Assembly: GCA_964409535.1 (NCBI GenBank)
Contig: CAYPDQ010000013.1
Location: 1-23,031 of the forward strand
Length of the DNA stretch: 23,031 bases
DNA from: JBBUAX01 sp964409535
GTDB lineage: Bacteria > Patescibacteriota > Minisyncoccia > UBA6257 > 2-01-FULL-56-20
Direction of reading: 5' to 3'
Of this stretch, positions 7,379-13,211 are shown one piece after another (within the stretch, counting starts at the first letter, position 1; each line of letters begins with the position of its first letter). The notes below the pieces were generated by a model that was not told the origin of the DNA, did not search any database, and worked only from the letters and a program-made list of their open reading frames with translations. The position numbers and the translations under genes were made by a program.

Positions 7379-8592
7379 AGAAAATCAAACAGTTCGGCCT
7401 TGGTCATAAGTTTGGTTTCTTTTTCGTCCCGGCGCTTTACCTCCACCTTGCCCTTCGTCTCCGGGCTCACCACCAGGCGCCAGGGAATGCCGATGAGATC
7501 CGCATCCACGAACTTCACCCCGGCGGATACGTCTCTCTCGTCGTAGAGTACTTCCACTCCAGCTTTTTGTAAATCCTCGTATAAGCCCTCCGCGGCGTCG
7601 TTCCCCAAATCCAAAAGATGCGCTTGGAACGGCGCCACCGCCTCCGGCCAGATTATTCCCAGTTCGTCGTGGAACCGCTCCACAAGCGTGCCCATCGCCC
7701 GGGAAATACCGATGCCGTAGCAACCCATCACCGGGTAATGCTTCTTGCCGTCCCGGCCGGTGAAAGTGAGTCCGAAATCCTTGCCGTATTTCTGCCCCAG
7801 GTCAAACACATTCCCGACCTCGGACGCCCTGGCTTTGGCGAGCTTGCCCTTGCCGCATTTGGGGCAAGCACTCTTTTCTTTCTGCTTCGCGATGTCCACG
7901 TTCACACAGAACTCGCAAATGGGACAGTACAAAATGTCGTCTTCCCCGGCGCCGGTCAAAACCATAAACTCATAGGAAATCTTCTCGCTGAACGCTCCCC
8001 CGGAGGCCTCGGTTACCTTGGCCACGAGCCCCAAGCGCTTGAAAATCTTCAAGTATGCCCCCTTCACCACCTCGTAAAACCGGTCAAAATCCTCCTGGTT
8101 CTCGTGGAAGCTGTACATATCCTTCATCAGGAATTCCCGCCCGCGCAGAAGGCCGGACTTGGAGCGCAGTTCATCCCGGAACTTCCAGTGAATTTGATAA
8201 ACGGCGATGGGAAGGTCTTTGTAGGTCTGCACTCGCTTCATCACGAGCGGCGTCACCACCTCTTCCTCGCTCTGGCCCAGAGCGTATTCCTTGCCCGTCC
8301 GGCTCGTGAGTTCAAAAAGAACGTCCAGCTTCTTCCACTGGCCGGTCTTCTCCCAGATCTCTTTGGGATGGAGCATTGCCATCAAAATTTCCTGGCCGCC
8401 CACCGCATCCATCTCTTCCCGGACGATTTGTTCAATTTTCCGCAAAACCCGCAAACCGAGGGGCAAGTAGTTATAAACCCCGGCCATCAGTTTCTCCACG
8501 TAGCCGGCTCGGGCAAGGAGTTGGGCGTTTACCGTCTCCTCGTCCTTGGGTGCAAATCTCTGGGTCTGGGTAAAAAGCTCGGATTGGCGCAT
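7363..8592 (-). CDS. proS: Prolyl-tRNA synthetase, short form without editing insertion
   Basis: Class II aminoacyl-tRNA synthetase that charges tRNA-Pro. Class II motif 2 is seen as FRDELRSKSGLLRGREFLMKD (about 138-158) and motif 3 as GCYGIGISR (about 290-298), followed by a C-terminal anticodon-binding domain with VEVLYDERDVSAGVKF. It has 409 aa against about 570 in E. coli. The roughly 180-aa INS/YbaK editing domain that bacterial ProRS carries between motifs 2 and 3 is absent. In its place is a short loop with CPIC (223-226), Cys229 and CPKC (243-246), likely a zinc knuckle. Removal of mischarged Ala-tRNA-Pro would then need a separate factor, which is not in the window. It is the first gene of the mre cluster. 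Confidence 0.93.
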   Translation of the reverse strand: MRQSELFTQTQRFAPKDEETVNAQLLARAGYVEKLMAGVYNYLPLGLRVLRKIEQIVREEMDAVGGQEILMAMLHPKEIWEKTGQWKKLDVLFELTSRTGKEYALGQSEEEVVTPLVMKRVQTYKDLPIAVYQIHWKFRDELRSKSGLLRGREFLMKDMYSFHENQEDFDRFYEVVKGAYLKIFKRLGLVAKVTEASGGAFSEKISYEFMVLTGAGEDDILYCPICEFCVNVDIAKQKEKSACPKCGKGKLAKARASEVGNVFDLGQKYGKDFGLTFTGRDGKKHYPVMGCYGIGISRAMGTLVERFHDELGIIWPEAVAPFQAHLLDLGNDAAEGLYEDLQKAGVEVLYDERDVSAGVKFVDADLIGIPWRLVVSPETKGKVEVKRRDEKETKLMTKAELFDFLKPKT

Positions 8593-8659
8593 GTCGGGGA
8601 ATAAAAATACAACCCAAGATTAGCACGAGCAAACACCCCTGGCAACGAAACGAGGCGGG

Positions 8660-9653
<994 letters not shown>

Positions 9654-9675
9654 AGAGTTAGAATATAAGCGCGGT

Positions 9676-9744
9676 GGGGGTGGCGCAGTGCTGGCTCCAG
9701 CTCGTCAACTGGGAGGCCACGGGGTGCAAATCCCCGCACCTCCA
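9676..9744 (+). other. tRNA-like remnant
   Basis: The plus strand has a 7-bp acceptor-like stem (GGGGGTG 9676-9682 with CACCTCC 9737-9743, one G-T pair), a perfect 5-bp T-stem (CGGGG/CCCCG) with a TGCAAAT loop, and A-CC at the discriminator/CC positions. The D-arm does not fold, the anticodon-like loop (CCAG/CTGG stem) has 8 nt, and position 55 is G instead of T. I read it as a degenerate tRNA or a tRNA-mimicking structure, not a working tRNA. Confidence 0.35.
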
Positions 9745-9836
9745 CCGCCCTTGGGGCTATCCACAGACCGACCCTTGACTTTTTCCAAGTAACGAGTATA
9801 TACTTCAAGCACAGTTGACGAGCTGGACGCACTGCG
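9684..9836. repeat. Long-range inverted repeat in the TR-RT spacer
   Basis: A 16-bp perfect arm pair (TCCAGCTCGTCAACTG at 9696-9711 with its complement at 9812-9827) is extended by an 8-bp pair (CGCAGTGC at 9684-9691 with GCACTGCG at 9829-9836) across a small internal loop. In DGR-sense RNA this would close a domain of about 100 nt holding the tRNA-like stem. The same sequence forms the 5' half of the predicted antisense RNA. Confidence 0.85.
9775..9802 (+). promoter_or_regulatory. Sigma70-type promoter on the plus strand, antisense to the DGR
   Basis: TTGACT (9775-9780), a 16-nt spacer and TATATA (9797-9802). It points away from the DGR transcription direction and no protein gene follows on the plus strand; a strong terminator follows 65-70 nt later. 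Confidence 0.6.
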
Positions 9837-9873
9837 TTTGGACTCGCAAAAGGCCCCGAAAGGGGTTTTTTGC
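9809..9873 (+). ncRNA. Predicted small antisense RNA in the DGR spacer
   Basis: The interval between a good promoter (9775-9802) and a hairpin-plus-T6 terminator (9847-9871) predicts a transcript of about 65 nt. It is fully complementary to the DGR spacer RNA between TR and RT. Its first 25 nt are also complementary to a second plus-strand site (9684-9711) through the inverted repeat. No reading frame is evident. A role in controlling TR-RNA level or RT expression is inference only. Confidence 0.45.
9847..9872 (+). terminator. Intrinsic terminator (possibly bidirectional)
   Basis: CCCC-GAAA-GGGG hairpin followed by TTTTTT on the plus strand, with outer CAAAA/TTTTG pairing. On the minus strand the hairpin is followed by CCTTTTGC, a weaker T-run, so it may also end or pause the TR transcript before the RT gene. 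Confidence 0.75.
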
Positions 9874-9883
9874 TTTGTAAAAA

Positions 9884-9940
9884 CCCTCTTACCCCGCGCC
9901 AGAGTGCCGGAAAAGGCGCGATGGCGCGGGGAAACGGGTT
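9884..9940. repeat. Long GC-rich hairpin in the DGR spacer
   Basis: A 10-bp stem CCCCGCGCCA (9892-9901) with TGGCGCGGGG (9922-9931), loop 20 nt, extended by AACCC/GGGTT outer pairs. A smaller GCCGC/GCGGC hairpin follows at 9953-9969. There are no genes here; with the elements around it this makes the TR-RT spacer highly structured. Confidence 0.75.
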
Positions 9941-9996
9941 AGTATTTTCCCGGCCGCAAGAGAAGCGGCGCGAGAAGGATCGAGGACAGTAGTCGT

Positions 9997-10039
9997 CTTG
10001 GCGCGGACTTGCGTCCGTGGACGCTTCGTTCAGGCCAAG
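9997..10039. repeat. Branched hairpin next to the template repeat
   Basis: The outer stem CTTGGC (9997-10002)/GCCAAG (10034-10039) encloses an inner GCGTC (10011-10015)/GACGC (10020-10024) hairpin. In the DGR RNA it lies 11 nt 3' of TR, where structured RNA is known from the Bordetella phage DGR to help the RT prime and copy TR. That functional link is inference. Confidence 0.6.
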
Positions 10040-10050
10040 CAAGTGATGAG

Positions 10051-10167
10051 TACCGGGCACAACGGAAGCCCACATTGTTGTTCGTATTGCCCGTGTCCCA
10101 ATTCAGGTTCAGCGTGAACGCCCCGGCGTTCGTCCCGTTGTTCCAATTCGCGCCGCGGATGAAGACA
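10051..10167 (-). other. DGR template repeat (TR)
   Basis: Invariant template for mutagenic cDNA synthesis. Its 117 nt align without gaps to VR (10608-10724). There are 17 mismatches; on the DGR strand 16 are at TR adenines and one is a C-to-T. If read in the target's frame, TR is rich in AAC/AAT and ACG codons (for example GANWNNGTN and TGNTNNNVGFRCAR), the usual design that lets A-mutagenesis reach many residues while never giving stop codons. The last 22 nt before the final A contain no adenine and are identical in TR and VR, fitting the initiation region (IMH). Confidence 0.95.
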
Positions 10168-10189
10168 CCGTTGTGCAGCCCTTAACCCC

Positions 10190-10221
10190 CCGTATGATTG
10201 CGAATTTCTCCGGTCATACGG
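10190..10221. repeat. Hairpin between avd and TR
   Basis: CCGTATGA (10190-10197) pairs with TCATACGG (10214-10221), loop 16 nt. On the DGR strand it contains the avd stop codon and lies about 22 nt 5' of TR, so it could mark the 5' border of the TR RNA. Confidence 0.6.
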
Positions 10222-10558
10222 CGCGGGAAAACTTGTTCGTCCAGCCCGATAAGAGCTTGCCTATTTCGTTCATCTTTTCGGCCGCGATCTCGTACTGTTT
10301 GATGCTGATCAAGCGCAAATCCTTGGACAAACGGATCAAAATCCTCAATTCGTCCAGCTCCACGCTCATCTCCCTCAAGGCGGGAATCTTGTCGCGCTCA
10401 AGATTGGCCCTGATGATCGACTGCAGAACGCTCAAGGCCTTGTTCTCTATCTGCTGACCCAAAACGAACCTTTGGCTTTTGGGGAACTTGTTCACCGCCG
10501 GATACAGCCACAGGAGCAGGTCATACGCTTTTTGGTAAATTATGAGGTCGCCGAGCAT
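10214..10558 (-). CDS. avd: DGR accessory protein Avd-like four-helix bundle protein
   Basis: Small basic helical protein of the Avd / 23S rRNA-intervening-sequence four-helix bundle family. In DGRs the Avd pentamer binds the RT and the TR RNA and is needed for mutagenic retrohoming. The 114-aa sequence begins MLGDLIIYQKAYDLLLWLYP and has the family pattern: KAYDL, a KSQRFVLGQQIENKALSV helix, an LREMSVELDELRILIRLSKDL helix and a last helix to IGKLL. It is rich in Arg/Lys, as an RNA-binding barrel requires. The start is taken as the ATG at 10558; a TTG at 10591 would add 11 residues. It lies between the target gene and TR, the standard DGR order. Confidence 0.88.
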   Translation of the reverse strand: MLGDLIIYQKAYDLLLWLYPAVNKFPKSQRFVLGQQIENKALSVLQSIIRANLERDKIPALREMSVELDELRILIRLSKDLRLISIKQYEIAAEKMNEIGKLLSGWTNKFSRAV

Positions 10559-10606
10559 GCGTAATATTTTGTCGGAGGATTTCAGATTCAAGATTGCTAC
10601 GCAGGA

Positions 10607-12046
10607 CTACCGGGCACAACGGAAGCCCACAATATCGTTCGCAATGCCCGTGTCCCAAATCAGGCGCAGCGTGAACGCCCCGGCGGACGCCCCGCCGCCC
10701 CAACCCGCGCCGCGGATGAAGACAGTCGTTCCCTGGTTCGCGCCGTTCTTGTAGGTATAGACGCGGCCCATACCCTGGTTTGCGTACCAGGAGGGGTCGG
10801 AGGGGGCGACTTTGGCCTGGGCGACGTCCGAGGACCAGGCAGAAATATACGGCGCTCCGGTCACGAAGTCGCACCAGCCCCAGCTTGCCGCGCCGTCGGA
10901 GCAGGCAGGTAAAGCCATGGTCGTCGTAAGGTCGCCGACGTTATTCACGCTCCTCTGGACATGCTCCCAAACGTTGCCAGGCAGGTCCCAGACGACCGAG
11001 CCGTTGGACAGGGTAAGCGTCCTTCGCTGATCGGAGCCCGCAGTGTTGCCGGTTTGGTAGTAGCCGTCGGCGTCGTCCCCGGAGGCGGGGAGGGCGGTTG
11101 CGGGCGAGTTGTCGTTGTGGCCGGAATAGAGGGCGCCGTTTCCGACCTGGTTGTTCGTCCAGTCGGAGGCGACCTGCTCCGCGTTTCTCGCTATGGTCAT
11201 CCACTCGTCGTTCGTGAGGAGGTGGGCGCCGATCGCGGCACAGTAATCCTTGGCGGTGGTGTGGGAGATATTGGCGATGGGGTAGCCCGACGGGACGGAG
11301 GCCGGGGCGCGGCCGTTTGCGGAGGTACAGGGGGTGGTGCTGTTGTCGTAGGTCTGGTAAGAGGTGGCGGGGGTGGTGAGGCCAGCTGTTTGCCCGGAGA
11401 GGACGCATTTGGCCTCATACTTCATCACCCAGAAGTTGGGGGTGCCGAAGGTGGAGTTCCCGGGAACGAGCGTCCAGCCGGAGCCGCCGCCCAGGGAGAG
11501 ATTGTTCCCGGACTGGAACATTTGGCTATTCGCTCCCGCCTGGGTGAGGTATTTCTGGGACTCCGCCCGGGCGACGAGCTTGAACGTGCCGGAGCCGGGA
11601 AAGTAGGAGTAGTACAGGCCGGTGGAAGAGGTGTTCACCGGGTCTGCGGGCAGTTGGCCGACGGGCGAGCCAGAGGAGACACCCGTGAAATTGACCGGCA
11701 GCCAGCCGGTGCCGTCCACTTTCCTTTGGGTGGAGGAGGCGGCGCAGTGGAAGTAGCCGGAGGGAAAGCCCAGGCTCGCGCAGTCCGTGCCGGCGGTCGT
11801 CGTGGCAGCCGGGTCTATGAGCGAGAGGTAGGTGAGGGCAGTGTCGCCCAGAGAACTCGCGCCCAGGGTGTCGGTCACGTATATGCCCAGGGCCTTGTTC
11901 AGGGTATCTATGTCCGAGAGGCGGTTGCCGTCTCTGGCTTGCTTCAGGAGTTCCGCCGGGTTCAAGACCAGAACCACCACCACCGCGAGGACCGCGATGA
12001 TCGCGATTACGATCAGGAGTTCGATGAGGGTGAAAGACGAGCGCAT
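10607..12046 (-). CDS. DGR target: pilin-anchored FGE-sulfatase/C-lectin-fold protein
   Basis: A 479-aa surface protein whose C-terminus is diversified by the DGR. The N-terminus MRSS-FTLIELLIVIAI is a class III/type IV pilin signal: a short basic leader, Phe+1, Glu+5 and a hydrophobic helix (to about residue 28). The residue before the cleavage site is Ser, not the usual Gly. A pilin-like domain with alternating Ser/Thr/Gly follows to about residue 190. From about residue 200 an FGE-sulfatase domain (C-type lectin fold) is seen: FWVMKYEAKC, HLLTNDEWMTIARNAE, GNVWEH and the terminal GFRCAR. VR covers residues 441-479. It starts 3 nt after a small membrane protein gene. The likely role is a variable binding protein at the tip or along a pilus; the ligand is unknown. 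Confidence 0.93.
   Translation of the reverse strand: MRSSFTLIELLIVIAIIAVLAVVVVLVLNPAELLKQARDGNRLSDIDTLNKALGIYVTDTLGASSLGDTALTYLSLIDPAATTTAGTDCASLGFPSGYFHCAASSTQRKVDGTGWLPVNFTGVSSGSPVGQLPADPVNTSSTGLYYSYFPGSGTFKLVARAESQKYLTQAGANSQMFQSGNNLSLGGGSGWTLVPGNSTFGTPNFWVMKYEAKCVLSGQTAGLTTPATSYQTYDNSTTPCTSANGRAPASVPSGYPIANISHTTAKDYCAAIGAHLLTNDEWMTIARNAEQVASDWTNNQVGNGALYSGHNDNSPATALPASGDDADGYYQTGNTAGSDQRRTLTLSNGSVVWDLPGNVWEHVQRSVNNVGDLTTTMALPACSDGAASWGWCDFVTGAPYISAWSSDVAQAKVAPSDPSWYANQGMGRVYTYKNGANQGTTVFIRGAGWGGGASAGAFTLRLIWDTGIANDIVGFRCAR
10608..10724 (-). other. DGR variable repeat (VR)
   Basis: The 3' end of the target gene, homologous to TR. Relative to TR, eleven residues are changed: N to G three times, N to I three times, T to A twice, and N to S, R and D once each. 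The FTL, WDTG and VGFRCAR scaffold stays constant. The recoded positions are those that form the ligand-binding face in known C-lectin-fold DGR targets. Confidence 0.95.
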
Positions 12047-12049
12047 GCT

Positions 12050-12283
12050 TTACCTGCCGGTGCAAAATTTGCGGATCACTTCGATTTCGTACGGCCCGCC
12101 GGTGCAATACTTCTGCCGCAACTGGGCCTCTACCGCTTCGGCTCTCGCTCTCTCCGCGGCGCTCTGTTGATACGAAATGAACACCTTGGAATAATACCAA
12201 GCAAAGAAAACCCCGGCGATAACCGCCGCCGCGATCACGGCGGTGGTTATAACCAATCCCCAGCGTATTTTAGAGTCGGTCAT
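12050..12283 (-). CDS. Small membrane-anchored protein upstream of the DGR target
   Basis: Unrecognised 77-aa protein. It has a short cytoplasmic N-terminus (MTDSKIRW), one transmembrane helix (about residues 9-32), an amphipathic, Ala/Glu/Arg-rich helix (about 38-58), and a C-terminal part with two Cys (residues 60 and 74) that could form a disulfide outside the membrane. It ends 3 nt before the DGR target start, with its last codons offering GGCAGGT as a weak ribosome site, so the two proteins are made together. A partner or chaperone for the surface-displayed target is plausible. An extended -10 box lies 9 nt upstream, suggesting a leaderless mRNA. Confidence 0.7.
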   Translation of the reverse strand: MTDSKIRWGLVITTAVIAAAVIAGVFFAWYYSKVFISYQQSAAERARAEAVEAQLRQKYCTGGPYEIEVIRKFCTGR

Positions 12284-12292
12284 TGAATTTTT

Positions 12293-12298
12293 ATTATA
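12293..12298 (-). promoter_or_regulatory. Extended -10 promoter of the DGR operon
   Basis: TGC-TATAAT on the minus strand, 9 nt before the ATG of the 77-aa gene. There is no clear -35 box, but the TGn extension can compensate. This is the nearest promoter for the target-avd-TR-RT unit, and it follows the hairpin at 12303-12333. Confidence 0.5.
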
Positions 12299-12302
12299 GC
12301 AC

Positions 12303-12333
12303 GAACGGCAGAAACCGGATGTCTCTGCCGTTC
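12303..12333. repeat. Inverted repeat between the 93-codon gene and the DGR promoter
   Basis: GAACGGCAGA (12303-12312) and TCTGCCGTTC (12324-12333), 10-bp stem, 11-nt loop. It begins in the stop codon of the upstream gene and ends 4 nt before the -10 box of the DGR unit. It lacks a T-run, so it is either a weak terminator or an operator next to the DGR promoter. Confidence 0.6.
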
Positions 12334-12607
12334 ACTCGTTGCCATTGCCGTTGTTGCCGGCACTTACTATCTCCCGCATCCGGGCGATCGCCGCCCAGAC
12401 GGTGCCGGGAGAGTCGTCCGCCGCATACGTCTCGCCGTAGGCGGTTTTGACGACGATGTCCCCCAGCTGGCCTCGCACGAGCGCAGTAGGCACACCGGTA
12501 AGGAGTCCCACGAGCACCACATCTCCCCTGCACTTCCCGGGGATGGGGATATCAAGGATGCCTTGGCCCATGATATCCCCTTTGACGGAGAAGACCGGAT
12601 AAGCCAT
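12332..12607 (-). CDS. Hypothetical protein, 91 aa
   Basis: I do not recognise a family. The protein begins MAYPVFSVKGDIMGQGILDI, has alternating beta-strand and turn segments (IPGKCRGDVVLVGLL, VRGQLGDIVVKTAYGETYAADD), one Cys, an amphipathic helix (TVWAAIARMREIV) and a Gly/Asn tail. It has no membrane segment and is probably cytosolic. The start is well supported: the ATG at 12607 is preceded by AGGAGG (12621-12616) with an 8-nt spacer, the clearest Shine-Dalgarno site in the window. A TATAAT lies about 25 nt upstream. It is separated from the DGR genes by a hairpin, so any link to them is only positional. Confidence 0.6.
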   Translation of the reverse strand: MAYPVFSVKGDIMGQGILDIPIPGKCRGDVVLVGLLTGVPTALVRGQLGDIVVKTAYGETYAADDSPGTVWAAIARMREIVSAGNNGNGNE

Positions 12608-12615
12608 AGGCAATC

Positions 12616-12637
12616 CCTCCTGCTACAGATAATTATA
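12616..12637 (-). promoter_or_regulatory. -10 box and strong ribosome-binding site of the 91-aa gene
   Basis: TATAAT (12637-12632) gives a leader of about 18 nt that includes AGGAGG (12621-12616). No -35 match is seen because a hairpin (12639-12660) occupies that position. Most other genes here lack a Shine-Dalgarno site, so this one stands out. Confidence 0.5.
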
Positions 12638-12638
12638 A

Positions 12639-12660
12639 AACCCTCCGGCCCAGAAGGGTT
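12639..12660 (-). terminator. Weak terminator-like hairpin
   Basis: AACCCT/AGGGTT 6-bp stem with a 10-nt loop, followed on the minus strand by TTTTATAATT. It could end the tRNA-Gln transcript coming from 12925. The T-run overlaps the -10 box of the next gene. Confidence 0.4.
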
Positions 12661-12850
12661 GTGCATAAGTCATTGCTGCGGGGCAGGGCATTGAACGTCG
12701 CTCGTATCCACTCGCTCTCTCAAAACCCTCGGTTTTGAGTCCGTCCCGCTAAGGCGGGACTCATTCCGACACGGGAGGAACCTTATACTTTCCTCCCGAC
12801 CCCTCCTTCGGTTCGAATCCCTGCCCCGTCGCAAGGGCAGATTAGTTTTG
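12661..12850. repeat. Gene-free interval with tRNA-Gln fragments and three hairpins
   Basis: No gene is seen. The 16-nt direct repeat TTGCTGCGGGGCAGGG (12673-12688) matches the 3' end of the adjacent tRNA-Gln region (12852-12867). A third copy of the T-arm/acceptor sequence, GGTTCGAATCCCTGCCCCG, lies on the opposite strand near 12814-12832. Between them are three perfect hairpins: CTCAAAACC/GGTTTTGAG (12719-12739), GTCCCGC/GCGGGAC (12743-12760) and CGGGAGGAA/TTCCTCCCG (12772-12798). It looks like debris of a tRNA-associated insertion or a small palindromic element. Confidence 0.65.
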
Positions 12851-12854
12851 TTTG

Positions 12855-12925
12855 CTGCGGGGCAGGGATTCGAACCCCGATACCAGCGTCCAGAGCGCTG
12901 TGTCCTACCATTAGACGACCCCGCA
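12855..12925 (-). tRNA. tRNA-Gln(CUG)
   Basis: Full cloverleaf on the minus strand: acceptor TGCGGGG/CCCCGCA, D-arm with CTAATGGTAGG, anticodon stem CAGCG/CGCTG with loop CTCTGGA (anticodon CTG, reading CAG), and T-arm GGGGTTCGAATCCC. CCA is not encoded; the 3' flank is GCAAA, so it must be added by CCA-transferase. AT-rich promoter-like DNA (TATAGT about 6 nt upstream of the 5' end) is shared with the divergent plus-strand gene. Confidence 0.95.
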
Positions 12926-12942
12926 AAAGCTTTACTATATTA

Positions 12943-12951
12943 TGGTATAAT
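12943..12951 (+). promoter_or_regulatory. Extended -10 promoter of the 72-aa gene
   Basis: TGG-TATAAT (12943-12951) on the plus strand, about 39 nt before the ATG. It lies back to back with the tRNA-Gln promoter region. No good -35 box is seen, consistent with an extended -10 type. Confidence 0.55.
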
Positions 12952-12990
12952 TCAATTCGTGAAAAGGTCGCAACTTTTTAGAACCCTACA

Positions 12991-13209
12991 ATGAGCAAAG
13001 TTGGTTTTTTGGTCCTGGCCGCCGCAGTGGTAGTGGTCTCCGGCCTCATCTTTCTGGGCGAGGATAATTTCAAAAGCGTCTTTGGCGGAAAAACATCCTG
13101 CGCCCAAGTTATGACCCCGGCCTTTAACCCGGCAACCGGTGAACTGCGCGACTTCCCCACCCCGTGCGACGTGCCAGCGGGCTGGACCAAGGCGGAGTAC
13201 GCCAAATAA
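12991..13209 (+). CDS. Small secreted or membrane-anchored protein with FPTPCDVP motif
   Basis: The only supported plus-strand protein gene. The 72-aa product has an N-terminal hydrophobic helix (about residues 5-22) as signal anchor or uncleaved signal peptide, then a short exported tail with two Cys (residues 36 and 58) in the pattern CAQVMTPAFNPATGE...FPTPCDVPAGW. I recall very similar short tails (T-G-E-C-x-x-F-x-TPCDVP-x-GW) in many Parcubacteria proteins; the function is unknown. The first Cys of that motif (TGEC) is Leu here. It faces ftsX, with stop codons 2 nt apart, and is driven from the promoter shared with tRNA-Gln. Confidence 0.75.
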   Translation: MSKVGFLVLAAAVVVVSGLIFLGEDNFKSVFGGKTSCAQVMTPAFNPATGELRDFPTPCDVPAGWTKAEYAK

Positions 13210-13211
13210 GT

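Noticed and set aside
9757..9765. DnaA-box-like CTATCCACA
   Set aside because: A single site with one mismatch, no cluster and no AT-rich unwinding region; expected by chance.
10961..12286. A 441-codon open frame on the plus strand opposite the DGR target
   Set aside because: It mirrors the high-GC target gene, is rich in Gly/Val/Arg without domain features, and the opposite strand clearly encodes the pilin-FGE protein.
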